A stretch of 64,000 bases of DNA from positions 757,308-821,307 of the forward strand of contig CM026423.1 in assembly GCA_014871385.1 (NCBI GenBank), in the 5' to 3' direction. The stretch is from Ceratodon purpureus. Lineage: Eukaryota; Streptophyta; Bryopsida; Pseudoditrichales; Ditrichaceae. The notes below the pieces were generated by a model that was given only the letters and a program-made list of their open reading frames with translations, was not told the origin of the DNA and did not search any database. Both the position numbers and the translations under genes were made by a program. Below, piece after piece: positions 10,450-21,927 of this stretch; the stretch's first letter is position 1, and each line of letters opens with the position of its first letter.

Positions 10450-12187
10450 TTTGGCAACATCAACTTTTTCATTTATTGATTTGGAATTATAGATATTAAT
10501 GAATAAAATGATCTCTTTCCAAGTGAATTGCAACTACTCAAATGTTGCTTACAAATTCTAATTTCTATTTTACTTTGAAAATTTAAAAATTTGGATATAT
10601 GTTTAGGTAATTTACAAGCTTATTTGTTTATGATTTAAAACTTTTTATCCTATAATTATGGTCTCTTGATACTTTAATAACAATATAAATAAAAAATCGA
10701 TTTGCACCATGATATTTTGCAATGCAGTGTACATCTATGGTGAAAAATAAAAAATATTCAAGTTTTTTTGTGTATGATTTACATTTTTTAACTAATTTTA
10801 GATAAACTAATAATAATCTCAAATTTCTACAGAAAGAATCATAATAATTAAAATTTTTATTATAACTTATAGATGACAAGCAATTTCATCCCAAAGAATA
10901 AAAATATTTTCTTAAATAAATTAATTGCAAAATAGACCATGATAATATTAAAGTAGATCAAAAGGATTAGTAAAAGTTTAACCACATTGTTTAAGGCCCC
11001 AGTGTTTTATAGTTAAAGATCAAGCAATAGCCACACTAAATAGGTAGATTTGTGTTAGATACGTATAAGATTTGAAAGTATTATAGATTTTTACTCTCAA
11101 CAAAAAAAAATGTCAAAGACATTGATTCCAATACTCCCCATCTTGAATAATATAGAGGGTAAAAAGATTGGTCAACAATAAAAACTTACAACATATTTAT
11201 GTAAATTAGTGTATTTAACACTAATCTACCTATTTAGTGTAGTTGAGTGAACACACGACCTCACACACTCTTTCATTTCTTGATTTGCCTCTTGTATAAC
11301 TTCTCACCGTGGGAAATCACTGTCAAGAATTTAGATAACTATTAGAGAACAAATGTAGGGTGTCTTTTATTCATTTAAGAATAAAATTTATAAATTTATA
11401 AAAGTAATATAGGGTGTTTCTAACCAATTTGGCAATATTTTAAGAATATTCATGGAATATAGATGGAATATATGCTAACTATACTTTAAATAGTAGAAGA
11501 TTCCAATTATTTCATAGCCCCCAATTAAATACCCTTTTTTCGCTCATATGTACCCAAAATTTACACTTTAAATGACTTCCTTGAGCTTCTCATTTCTACA
11601 TGGAGAAGATGGAAAGATAACCATGAAAATAATGGTGAATAAATAGTTAGGAACTATTGATGAGTTTTTTAAATCCCTAACCTTCAACATAGCTTTTAGT
11701 TTACATAGTTTACATGCTATATTTGACTATTTTGGTGAGTTAATATTGCATTGAAAAATCTTGGTGAATTCAACTATGAAACATGGTTTTTTTTTAAATC
11801 TAGGGGTTACATTTATGAAATTCAATTCAAACAAATAATATAATTATATTAAAAAATTTGAGTTTAGAAACTTTGAGGTTTCAAATTACAATGTCAATGA
11901 AAATTAAAAATTGAACACAGTTAATGTTAAACCATTAGAAACGTGTGACCAAAATATCATACATAATATTTAAAATCTAATTATCAAATCGTGAGTGAAA
12001 TGAAAAATTAATTGAAGAGACAAAAATAATATAGAAAAAACAACATTCAAATATCTAAGAGTAGGAAAAAAAATGAAAACTAGTAGAGATGAATGAAAAT
12101 GGGAGTACAAAATGTTAAATTCAAAATATCATGTTCAAATTTCTTTGTCTGATGTCATGATTGATGAAACCATAAACTAATTCAAAA
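10450..12187. other. AT-rich non-coding DNA
   Basis: Apart from the MITE-like element at 11034-11239, I see no gene. Open frames here are short and AT-driven. Confidence 0.5.
11034..11239. mobile_element. CACTA-like MITE candidate
   Basis: The left end CACTAAATAGGTAGATT and the right end AATCTACCTATTTAGTG are inverted repeats. Pairing continues imperfectly to about 29 bp. The interior (about 150 bp) is AT-rich with no coding capacity. The CACTA start suggests the EnSpm superfamily, but the flanking 3-bp sequences (CCA and TAG) do not match, so the borders or the assignment may be off. Confidence 0.55.
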
Positions 12188-12341
12188 GATAGATAGATAG
12201 AAACTCCGGTCCCTTTGTAAGGGGCCGGCGTGAATGAAGTGTCCATTCGTAATGCTAATGACCCGATGCCTACCGGAGAAGGGGAAATTGGAATAATACT
12301 ACTTCCCCTTCTCAAGGGTGGACACTATAACTACGCTAGTT
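12188..12341 (-). repeat. 5'-truncated SINE, same family as 630-956
   Basis: This 154-bp copy is close to identical to the tail-proximal half of the SINE at 630-956, including the TATC tail. It is flanked by a 12-bp duplication with one mismatch, ACTAATTCAAAA (12176-12187) and ACTAATCCAAAA (12342-12353). It therefore inserted independently and was truncated at its 5' end. Confidence 0.8.
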
Positions 12342-12353
12342 ACTAATCCAAAA

Positions 12354-13784
12354 CCCTAAGTTGAATTATACAATGAACTTTTGTAATTTTTATAAGCTTA
12401 AAATCCTAGTTGAATATAATGAACAAGTTTACTATTTATAGTTCTTAGAAATATTTTAAGAATCCATGGTCAATATTTGTACATGCATGTTTCATTATCT
12501 TTTAATTTAGTACTCATGAATTGGATTGGATTTAATATTGTAATTTACAAAAAATAGAAAATCCAATCCAATCCAATAATCCTAAAACATAAAAGATTTC
12601 TTTTCAAATATTTATGTGCAATTTTGTAAAATAAAGTATACAATATATTCATGTGTTTAAAAACATTAGAATTTTAACAATGAAAAAATATGTTTTCTAA
12701 AAAACATTGATTTTTATTCTGGTATATAGAAACTAAATAATTTGCACAACAATGACAAAATATAGAGATTTTTTTGCTGCACCAATGATTTTTTTTTTTG
12801 AGTACAATGGTTGCATTAGCTCTGATGGAGTTAAGCCCTTTGAGGATGGACCAACAAAATTTGGTTGATTCTGTAGGTAAATACTAAATAGCAGAAAATG
12901 TGTGCAATATATGATGTGGGATCCTTCTAGACGATTGAGGGGGCATGTTCCATGAAGGCATAGCAAAAACAATCAATAGAATCAGACAAATGAGCCGGCC
13001 AGAAATGTAATTCAAGTGAGTGTTGGATAGTAGTAACCTATAGAAAGATAACCCATACGCCTCCACCTGCATAAATATGGATCTCTATGATTGGTGCTCG
13101 CTTGGGTGTACGTTTATCACGTCCGACAAGTGAAACCACATTCTAAGTCCGATGAGCCGGACGGATTTTCCAAACTCAAATGATTTTGAAAATTCCTATG
13201 GATCAAATTCAAATCATTCACGATACCTTAGTTGTATTTCCAAATGCTTAAAAGGTCATTCATGTATTAAAGACCTATTTAAGAATACTTACGTTTATAT
13301 AGAGAATTAGAGATGTTTTAAGTGCTAGCGTGATCAATCTTTTCTTCCAAATTCAAAAGATTGTATGCAAGTAATGTTATAGAGCATATATTAGACCCAT
13401 TTAGAAGTATGTGTGGTTTGGGATTTCAGTAGTATAGATGTCGTACGGAATGTTTTCAAGTTACTTACTTTGCTTTATGTATTTCCAAGCTTTTATTGTA
13501 TTTGTTTTTCTTGGAAATCATAAGTACTTGTATATTTTTATGATAATATATTATTATGATTTATTTTATGTGTAGATTTGTTCTTTTATCTTATTTTCTT
13601 TACTAATTCATTACTGTATTTACAAATTATAAAATGTATTTAAATTGTCAAAAAATTGGTAGTGGTTAGCACCACCGTTTTTTATTTGTGTTGCGCTTGT
13701 CACAATTAAGGGTACGTGGTTGGTTGGTTGTTCCAATTTTCCTGCTTGCCAAAACTCATTTAGCACCAACAAGCCACCAAGTCA
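12354..13784. other. AT-rich non-coding DNA
   Basis: No convincing gene is visible. Runs of A/T and short chance frames dominate. Confidence 0.5.
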
Positions 13785-13792
13785 TGTATATC

Positions 13793-14000
13793 CAGGGTTG
13801 TTCATGGGACAAAAGGACCTGTCCGTCCGTCCGGTCCGCTCGTCCGTCCGTTAGGGGTCAGGGGAGGTCCGTTTGACCAGGACTTACGGTTGACCACCCA
13901 AATGGTGAAATGGGAGTTACCTTGGCCACCTAGGATGCCACGCGTCTGACATGTCACCAAATATTGTTGACTTGGGGGATGACGTGGCTAAGAGGAAGGG
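13793..14000 (+). mobile_element. left terminal region of a hAT element (TIR and TCCGTCCG subterminal repeats)
   Basis: The sequence starts CAGGGTTGTTCATGGGAC, followed by repeated GTCCGTCC motifs. It matches the left end of the complete hAT element at 19069 over about 200 bp. The hAT transposase gene lies just inside it, so this is probably that element's 3' end. The preceding 8 bp are TGTATATC. I found no matching right terminus followed by TGTATATC in the window, so the full element is not delimited. Confidence 0.7.
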
Positions 14001-14265
14001 CGCCAACGCCTTGAGTGAGGGTGGCGCGAGCACGTGAGAGGGGGGGCGCGAGCGTCTTGGGAAGGGGGGGCGCGAGCGAGGGGGCGCGAGCGACTGGGAG
14101 GGGCGCGGGCGCCTGCGAGGGGGGGGGGGCGCGAGCGCCTTTGATGGTGGGGGGGGCGCGAGCGCCTGCGATTGCAGGGGGGCGCAAGCAAGGGGTTTGG
14201 GGTGGGGGCGCGAGCGCCTGCGAAGGGGGGGGCGCGAGCGCCTGCGAAGGGGGGGCGCGAGCTGA
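14001..14265 (+). repeat. G-rich minisatellite array 1 (GCGCGAGC core)
   Basis: Irregular units of about 20-30 bp are built from GGCGCGAGCGCCTGCGA plus a run of 6-9 G. It lies between the hAT terminus and the 3' end of the transposase gene. The G runs could form G-quadruplexes. Long frames across it (Ala/Pro/Arg-rich) are compositional artefacts. Confidence 0.85.
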
Positions 14266-14434
14266 AAACAAGAATCAACCACTGAAGGAAATTAAGACAC
14301 TACTGAATTTTTCATAGTGACATAAATGAGAGAAGTTTCAATTCATGTCGAAACAAAATTACATTCAATAGCCTTAGCTAATGTTTTATGGACATTGACT
14401 AAGGTTAACATATAAGTATCTACGTATAAAATTT

Positions 14435-14438
<4 letters not shown>

Positions 14439-14479
<41 letters not shown>
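14439..14479. repeat. (TA)n microsatellite
   Basis: About 20 TA dinucleotides lie in the region downstream of the transposase stop codon. Confidence 0.9.
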
Positions 14480-14484
<5 letters not shown>

Positions 14485-14571
14485 TTTTTGTGTTTTTTTA
14501 AAATTATTTTGGAGACATATATATTATACTTTCTCTATATAACTTCTATATGTAATATGCTAATAGATGTA

Positions 14572-17500
14572 TTATTTTTTTTTGTTTTTTTTGGCGGTGC
14601 GCCGCTCTGGATTCCTTCGAGTACCGGGCTTACCCAATGGTACTCTTACAACAATGTCTTCATCATCAGGTGCTTCTTCACGGCTATCTTCTGATGAGTA
14701 ATATCCTTCTGAGGATTTCGACCCCTCGTCATCTCCATCTCCCCCCTGATTAGGCACATACTCCTCCACCGTGGAATGAATGTTGCGAATTTCGTGGTCA
14801 ACTGTACCATCCACCACTGTGGTCACAATTCTTTTGATCTTCCGTCTTTTGGTCTTATCGGTGATTCCGTCCACATTCATTACGGGTAATCTACGTTTAC
14901 CCAGAGCCACAGGTACAGACGGGGTAGTTCCAACAGTATATCCTGAAAAAAAAGGGCGAACGTTTGTTGGACCTTTCCGTGACCGTATCACTCCATGACG
15001 CGTCGTAGAAGGTCCAGCTGGTAGACTTCGTCCAGAAGAAGTGAGTGGAATGCTTGTATTCGGTGTTGGAGTTAATGAACCATGCCCAGTAGAAGTGCTT
15101 GAACGAGGTGGGGGGGGGTCGACCCAACCCTGCAAGTACTGCTCCGATTGAAGGTGTACTCTGGGGCAGGGGTGTTTGAAACAATCGGCCAATAGGAATT
15201 TCATCTTCTTGTCCATTTCTGACTGTCTCTGATTGTTCATTTCTTGGAGGGCTTTCATCCAAACCTCCAGACCTGATTGTTTCCTCAACATTTACTGGCA
15301 GAGTGGCCTGGAGTTGTTCAACTTCTTCTCCTCCCTCAACGTCTTCTGGAATTGGAATTTGCTCTCCCATGTTGTTACCCCCTTCTTCATTGTCATTGTT
15401 CGAAACGCTACGAACGGGGTAAATGTCATCATTATTGCCACCATTGTCGCTTTGATGCTGAGTCATTTCGACTTCAAATTCATCGTCAATATCATCGTCT
15501 GCCCGATCGTATGCGACCTCGCCTCTAGCTTGTATTTCATTGACAACGTGGTGAGGCGAAGTAGCTGCCTCTTCATCAAATCCTGCCCAGTCAAAAACTC
15601 CATTCGGCTGGTTAACGGGTTCAGTGCGTGGCATGTCACCATCACCATTGTCCACGGGTAACTCTGGATACTCATCATCCATAGTAGCAGGAGTGTAATG
15701 AACTCCACCGTCATCACCATCGCCTTCATTAACTTCAAGTCCGTCGTGGAATCCTTCATCTCCATCATCATCACATACGTCTTCATCGTACATGGCTGGC
15801 ACTTCTTCATCCGAGTCTTCGGAGAACGGTTGGTTCTCGTACCAAAGAACAGGATCCGCTCCACGTCGTTCTCGAAGGAGCTTACTGTTGGTGTAAATGT
15901 ACACCAAGTCCTCTGCCTTCTTCACGGCCAATCGGTTGCGAACCTTACTGTGAACAAAGGAATACATGCTCCAATTTCGCTCACATGATGATGCCGAGCA
16001 TGTTAACGAAAGGATGCGCTTTGCTATCAACGGTAACGCATCGCCCCCAACCCGCTGCCACCATTGATGAGGTAGCATCTTAGTCTGTCGAATGTTTGGG
16101 GCCTCCAAAGGGCTGAATGGACCGGTGCGTTCCTCAAACTGTGTTAGCTCGAACAACACAGTATCGTGGTCCAGTTTAAGGCACTCACTCAAATGAATTA
16201 GCACTTGCAGGAGTGCACGCTTCGCAGCACTGTTAGTCAATAGCTCGTGGCTCTCCGGGAAAATGTAGGGATTCAAAATGGCGCCTGCGTAATGGAGATC
16301 TGTCAACATCATTTTCCATCTCTTCGTAAAATGTTTCTCAAAGCGATCTGCTATAGCGGGGTCTAGGAAAAAAGGATCACCCCGTAGACGGAACACATGC
16401 TTCTTCAAATTATTCATGGCCAACCATGCCCTCCCCATTGCCGGTGTTTGTCCATCAAATGTCTTCAAGGTCACAACAGCCGGCTTCATAACATGCACAA
16501 GATTCTCACAACGTAACCAAAATGTCTCATCGAGAATGGTACTCCGTACTTGACATGCTAAGGTGTGAGCTCGATACCCGTTTGACCGATTGAATAGAGT
16601 ACCCACATATTCGTCCCATTTCGGACTGGCTACCACCTGGATTAGTGCCTCCCTCAGTTCAAGCAATCGAAAAATCATCAAGTACGAGCATCCAAATCTT
16701 GTCTCCGCTGGTAACAACAGAGACAACTTCGGGCTGAATTGGCGAAACAAAGCCATGGTGACATGACGGCGACGTATAAAATTTGGTATGCGTTTTGCCA
16801 AGGCAATCAGCTCTTTGAAGGTTGCTTCCTTCCCCCAATCTTCTAGTAAGAGGTCCATGATGTGAGCTGCACAACCTTGCTTGTAAATGTGAGGATAAGC
16901 TTCAACCACCTGGTCCATGGCTCCCAACATCGCACTAGCATTGTCGGAGCAAATCTGTACCACATTCTGCGGTCCAACTTCTTTGATGTACTCTTTCAAT
17001 TTCCCAGCTATGTATGCCTTTGATTTCTTGTACCCCGTTGTATCAATGGAACCCAGGAATATATCTCCTGCTGGACACACAAGCATGACATTCATCAACG
17101 GCCGATGAACAACGTTGTCCCATCCATCCGAGCAAATAGTTGCCCCGTACAAGCTAATACACTGCTTCGTTTTCTCCTCTATTCTCAACTTGAGAAGCTG
17201 CTTTGTTGGCTGGATGTGCTTGGTTCGCATTGCGTTGTATGCTGGTGGACGGTACACAAAACCCGCTTTCGATGTTGCCTCCACAGCAGCGATAAAAGAT
17301 GGATGCCTAACCACATTGAAAGGCACATTCGCTTCATAAAAATAGGACGCCCATTTCTCATCCAATTCATTGCGCATCCCAATCTGATAGGCCTCGGTAA
17401 AACTTTGTTGCCGCATAGATCTTGGTGTACATGAATCGCCTCTGCTTATAGGCGGAGTTGACTGAGACGGTTGAACTTGGGGAATCCTCTCCTCTTGGAC

Positions 17501-17857
17501 CTCCTCCGTTCTCTGAGGCACTTCCGTAGATTGCTCAGCAGGCATAGACTGGCTAGAACATGGTGCCAAGTGTGCCAAGTGTGCCTCGCCATCACCACCA
17601 TCAGTGCCGTATATCTCCGCATGTGTCATTCTTTTTGGTATTACATTACCACAATTGGCAAAGCGCCTAAATACGGCGGCGGGGGCCTTGGTACAATGAC
17701 TCTTGCTTGAACCTTCACCCCATCCATAGTGCTTGAAAGCTCTTTGTCGTTTATAACGAAAGGTGAAATTGCACCACACACATTTCACATGGTCCTTATC
17801 AATGAACGTCCACCACGGAGCCCACTCAGCCGTCGACTGACGCTGTTGACCTGCCAT
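14572..17857 (-). CDS. hAT-family transposase (BED finger, DUF659, hAT dimerisation), with an apparent frameshift
   Basis: I place the start at the ATG at 17857, because a TTTTTCAG acceptor lies just upstream and marks a 5'-UTR intron; the open frame itself extends to 17899. The BED zinc finger spans about residues 12-60 (C26, C29, then H43 and H54/C55). A DUF659/RNase-H-like core follows, with D244 (CSDGWD), D305 (CSDNAS) and the CxxH motif C329-H332. The C-terminal dimerisation region contains E626 (SSCERNWS) and HSKVRNRL. All three catalytic acidic residues are present. Past about residue 905 the frame changes at a run of nine G (15110-15118). The other frame continues with low-complexity, acidic and basic (NLS-like) sequence to a stop at 14572. 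The shift may be a homopolymer sequencing error or a real break. The protein should bind the TCCGTCC-rich ends at 13793 and 19069. Confidence 0.85.
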
Positions 17858-18054
17858 TCTCCGTGTCTCTGAAAAAGTACAATGATCTCCTGTCTGCAAG
17901 TGTTAGTATGACACATGTGAGAAAAAAATGGTATGTGTAGACATCAACCACAGGCCAATGTGATGCACATAGTCTCAAGCAAGGAGCCCACAAGGAGTTC
18001 CGGGACTAGAGGCCATGATTTCAAATGATATTGGGCTTGGGCTAAGTTGGTGGC

Positions 18055-18062
18055 ATTTATAC
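18055..18062 (-). promoter_or_regulatory. TATA box of the transposase gene
   Basis: GTATAAAT on the minus strand lies 6 bp from the edge of the G-rich array at 18068 and about 200 bp upstream of the chosen ATG. Its placement right beside a GCGCGAGC array is shared with the genes at 23139 and 26674. Confidence 0.6.
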
Positions 18063-18067
18063 TTGTG

Positions 18068-18470
18068 AGGGGGGGCGCGAGTTTCTCCAGGCGGGGGGGC
18101 GCGAGCGTGTGCAGGGGGCGCGAGTTTCTCCAGGTGGGGGGGCGCGAGCTTCTCTTTCCAGGGGGGGGGCGCGAGCTTTTCCAGGGGGGGGCGCGAGCTT
18201 CTCCAGGGGGGGCGCGAGCTTCTCCAGGGGGGCGCGAGCTTCTCCAACAGGGGGGGCGCGAGCTTCTCCGAGGGGGGGGGGGGGGGCGCGAGCTTCTCCA
18301 AGGGGGGGGGGGGGCGCGAGCTTCTCCAAGGGGGGGCGCGAGCTTTTTCAAGGGGGGGGGCGCAACCTACTGCAAAGGGGGCGCGAGCTTCTCAGAGGGG
18401 GGGCGCGAGCTTCTGGAAGGGGGGGGGGCGCGAGCTTCCAGAGGGGGGGGGGCGCGAGCGGGTTCAGGGG
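18068..18470 (+). repeat. G-rich minisatellite array 2
   Basis: Units are GGCGCGAGCTTCTCCA plus 5-13 G, some 18 in number. The array fills the space between the kinase 3' UTR and the transposase promoter. Confidence 0.9.
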
Positions 18471-18691
18471 GGAGGCACCCTTGTACGAGGGGCAGTCCCG
18501 GTGAATGGGCCATACAGTTTTTTCATTTTTTTTAGAAAACAATTTTTCATTCCATTACAAAACCAACAATACCATTTCATGTTCCACCAAGGCATGTATA
18601 CGCCGAAAAAAACGATTTATTAAAATATTCGAAATGTGCAAACAAGGCCACATAGGCAATCAAAATGTTCCAAACGTAATTCACTATGGAA

Positions 18692-19068
18692 CTACAATGT
18701 GTATCTAAAACAACCATTGGGAGCTTGGAAGTTGTAAGGGGGGCTCATCAAATCATTCACAACTTTTGCAAGTGAAAGCCTCTTTGTAGGATCTTCGTTA
18801 AGCAAGCCATCCAACTTTGATGAGAATACAATCTTTGAGATTGAATCCTTGAAGATTTCTGGGCAATCTTCTTCTCTCCATATCTTCTTTGCCAAATGGC
18901 CTACCGAAAATGCATCAGATAGCGTCGTACATGGATGCATCCTCTTCATGCGCTCCAAATTCCGTTCCTCATCATCTTTTTTGCCATATAAAAAGAACAA
19001 CTCCGGTGCAACTCCTACCCTCCTCTCCTTTACTTGTACAAGTTCATCGGGGTCCATCACACCATAAG
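18692..19068 (-). pseudogene. protein kinase gene, C-terminal part cut off by the hAT insertion
   Basis: This is the rest of the kinase gene that starts at 23139. Read from the target duplication, it gives 122 residues beginning VMDPDELVQVKERR. It contains the APE motif (VAPELFFLYG), an ...HLAKKIWRE... helix and the C-lobe arginine context NEDPTKRLSLAKVV, and ends in FRYTL. It is in phase with the N-terminal part once the element and one target copy are left out. It is separated from its promoter by 2.9 kb and is probably not translated. Confidence 0.85.
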
Positions 19069-19302
19069 CAGGGTTGTTCATGGGACATAAGGACCGGTCC
19101 GTCCGTCCGGTCCGCTCGTCCGTCCGTTAAGGGTCAGGGAAGGTCCGTTTGACCAAGACTTACGGTTGACCATCCAAATGGTGAAATGGGAGTTACCTTG
19201 GCCACCTAGGATGCCACGCGTCTGACATGTGTCACCAAATATTCCACATATAGAGTTGACACGGGGGATGACATGGCTAAGAGGAAGGGCACCAATGCCT
19301 TG

Positions 19303-19765
19303 GGGGAGGGGGGCGCGAGCTTCTTGGGGTGGGGGGGGGAGGGGGGGGCGCAAGCTTCTAAGGGGAGAGGGGGCAGCGCTTCTAGGAGGGGGGGGGGGGG
19401 GCGCGAGCTTCTAGGGGGGGGGGGCGCGAGCTTCTAAGGGGGGGGGGGGGCGCAAGCTTCAGAGGGGGGGGGGGGGCGCGAGCTTCTAAGGGAGGGGGGG
19501 GGGGGCGCGAGCTTCTAGGGGGGGGGGGCGCGAGCTTCTAAGAGAGGGGGCGTGAGCTTCTAGGGGGGGGCGCGAGCTTCTAGGAGGGGGGGCGCGAGCT
19601 TCTGAGGGGGGGGGCGCAAGCTTCTGAGGGGGGGGGGGGGGGGCGCGAGCTTCTGAGGGGGGGGGGGGGCTAGAGCTTATAGGGGGGGGCTAGAGCTTCT
19701 GGGAGGGGGGGCCAGAGCTTCTTGGAGGGGAGGCCAGAGCTTCCGGGAGGGGGGGGCGCGAGGTT
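19303..19765 (+). repeat. G-rich minisatellite array 3 (inside the hAT element)
   Basis: Units of GCGCGAGCTTCT plus 7-16 G, later drifting to CTAGAGCTT and CCAGAGCTT forms. The inner part pairs with array 4 as part of the large inverted repeat. Confidence 0.9.
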
Positions 19766-20361
19766 ATGGGTTTAGGGTGATTCTGGAGAACGGGGCATAC
19801 AATTGATATTTTATTTTTTCCGTTCCATTACAAAAATAACAATAAAATTTTATTCTCCACAAGAGTACATAGCCGTCAAAAAAAGATTTATTACGATTTT
19901 GCAAACGTGTAAACAAAGCCATATAGGCAATCAAAATGTTACATATGCAATTCACTATGGTACTACAATGTGCCTCTAAAACAACTATCAGGAGCTTTGA
20001 AGTTGTAAGGGGGACTCATCAAATCATCCACAACTCTTGCAAGTGATAGCCTCATCGTGGGGTCTTCGTTAAGCAAGCCATTCAACTTCGTTGAGAATGC
20101 AATCATTGACATTGTATCCTTGAAGAGGTATGGGCATTGTTCGTCCCTCCATATCATCTTTGCCAAATAGCCTACCGAAAATGCATTAGATTGCTCCATC
20201 CTGGAACTCTAAATTTTATATTATAATCCCCTTTCTCTTCCAATATTAATGTTTCATCTCTTAATGTTTTGTGCATACTTCCCTCTGTAATGATTCATTT
20301 ATTTATTTCTCTTCCAACCTTGTTCCACTCTATATTATTTTTTATTTTTTTATCTCTTCCA
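19640..20361. repeat. left arm of ~720-bp inverted repeat
   Basis: This arm is nearly identical to the reverse complement of 20828-21545. It includes part of array 3 and the kinase fragment. The kinase fragments of the two arms differ at about one base (a Thr/Met codon), which suggests a recent duplication or gene conversion. A 466-bp spacer separates the arms. Confidence 0.9.
19963..20199 (-). pseudogene. captured kinase 3' fragment, left copy
   Basis: The 78-residue frame matches the C-terminal 70 residues of the host kinase at about three quarters identity: VGYLAKMIWRDE against VGHLAKKIWREE, and LMSPPYNF shared. It is a fragment only, without the kinase core. Downstream 3'-UTR-like sequence is also shared with 18500-18690, so it was copied from the 3' end of a paralogous gene. 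Confidence 0.85.
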
Positions 20362-20827
20362 CTTTCAATATTAATATTTGTGTTTTTTTAACTCTTCCAT
20401 TTATTTTTAATTTTATATTAGAGCATTGTTTGTTTCTTCCGTACTAAATTGATTAATTATTCAAATTTTTATTATTCTTCCAACCTTCTTCCATCCCATG
20501 CTATTGATTTTATATTATCCCTTTCTCTTCTGATTTTAATGTTTGTTTTTTTGTTTTTTTTTTAATCTTTACCATTTATTTTTAATTCTATGTTAGAGCA
20601 TTGTTTGTTTCTTCCGTACTTAACCAATTAATTATCTAAATATTTTTAATTCTATGTTAATTCATTGTTTGTTTCTGGCATACTTCCTTTCATAATTATT
20701 TATTTCTCTTGCAACCTTCTTCCAGTCTATACTCTTAATTTTATATTTTTCCCTTTCTTTTTCAATATTAAAGTTCGATCTATTTTCATCTCTTCCATTT
20801 ATTTTTCATTTTATGTTTAAAAATAAA

Positions 20828-21545
20828 TGGAAGAGATAAAAAAATTAAAAATAGTATAGAGTGGAACAAGGTTGGAAGAGAAATAAATAAATGAATCATT
20901 ACAGAGGGAAGTATGCACAAAACATTAAGAGATGAAACATTAATATTGGAAGAGAAAGGGGATTATAATATAAAATTTAGAGTTCCAGGATGGAGCAATC
21001 TAATGCATTTTCGGTAGGCTATTTGGCAAAGATGATATGGAGGGACGAACAATGCCCATACCTCTTCAAGGATACAATGTCAATGATTGCATTCTCAACG
21101 AAGTTGAATGGCTTGCTTAACGAAGACCCCATGATGAGGCTATCACTTGCAAGAGTTGTGGATGATTTGATGAGTCCCCCTTACAACTTCAAAGCTCCTG
21201 ATAGTTGTTTTAGAGGCACATTGTAGTACCATAGTGAATTGCATATGTAACATTTTGATTGCCTATATGGCTTTGTTTACACGTTTGCAAAATCGTAATA
21301 AATCTTTTTTTGACGGCTATGTACTCTTGTGGAGAATAAAATTTTATTGTTATTTTTGTAATGGAACGGAAAAAATAAAATATCAATTGTATGCCCCGTT
21401 CTCCAGAATCACCCTAAACCCATAACCTCGCGCCCCCCCTCCCGGAAGCTCTGGCCTCCCCTCCAAGAAGCTCTGGCCCCCCCTCCCAGAAGCTCTAGCC
21501 CCCCCTATAAGCTCTAGCCCCCCCCCCCCCCGCCCTCAGAAGCTC
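20828..21545. repeat. right arm of ~720-bp inverted repeat
   Basis: Mirror copy of 19640-20361. A transcript across both arms would fold into a long RNA hairpin. Confidence 0.9.
20990..21226 (+). pseudogene. captured kinase 3' fragment, right copy (inverted)
   Basis: Same 78-residue fragment as at 19963-20199, on the opposite strand, with a single Thr-to-Met difference. Confidence 0.85.
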
Positions 21546-21722
21546 GCGCCCCCCCCCCCCCCTAGAAGCTCGCGCCCCCCCCCCCCTAGAAGCTCGCGCC
21601 CCCCCCCCCCCCCCCAAAGAAGCTCGCGCCCCTCCAAGAAGCTCTGGCCCCCCCTCCCAAAAGCTCTGGCCTCCTTCTCAGAAGCTCGCGCCCCCTTTGA
21701 ACTCGCTCGCGCACCCCTTTGC
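21427..21722 (-). repeat. C-rich (G-rich on minus) minisatellite array 4 (inside the hAT element)
   Basis: Inverted counterpart of array 3, with units read as AGAAGCTCGCGCC plus a run of C on the plus strand. Confidence 0.9.
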
Positions 21723-21927
21723 ATATGTGGAATTCCCCGTCATCGTTCGTTGTCCATGTCATGAATATGTTTCCCCTATAGGTAAGTTGTAAAAAAATGA
21801 AACTAACCCAGTAATTTTCCTCCTCCCCTCAATGCCCGATTATGTCCGGGGACCGACCGGTCCGTCCGTCCGTCCGTCCGTCCATGTCCGGAAATTTTGC
21901 CCATGTCCGTCCGATTAGACAACCCTG

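Larger units (their letters stand above)
19069..21927. mobile_element. non-autonomous hAT element carrying an inverted duplication of a kinase 3' end
   Basis: The ends are CAGGGTTGT and its complement ACAACCCTG. An exact 8-bp duplication, ACCATAAG, flanks the element (19061-19068 and 21928-21935), which is the hAT hallmark. Subterminal TCCGTCC repeats lie inside both ends. From left to right it holds a terminal region shared with 13793, a G-rich array, a kinase 3' fragment (minus), an AT-rich spacer, the same kinase fragment inverted (plus), a C-rich array and the right terminus. It has no transposase, so it probably moved with the enzyme encoded at 14572-17857 or a relative. It sits in the kinase gene between the DWG and APE motifs. 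Confidence 0.93.

Noticed and set aside
13125..13200. Hammerhead-like ribozyme core (CCGATGAGCCGGACGG)
   Set aside because: The conserved CUGANGA and GAAA core elements are not both present in the right order, so no hammerhead fold is supported.
13917..14317. Pro/Ala/Arg-rich frames over the GCGCGAGC arrays (also 17944-18535, 19078-19414, 21536-21724, 23241-23558, 25884-26338)
   Set aside because: These are translations of G/C-rich minisatellites, open in several frames at once. They are not evidence of genes.
17857..17899. Upstream ATG at 17899 as transposase start
   Set aside because: A TTTTTCAG acceptor lies between the two ATGs and the upstream residues are not BED-like, so the start at 17857 after a 5'-UTR intron is preferred.
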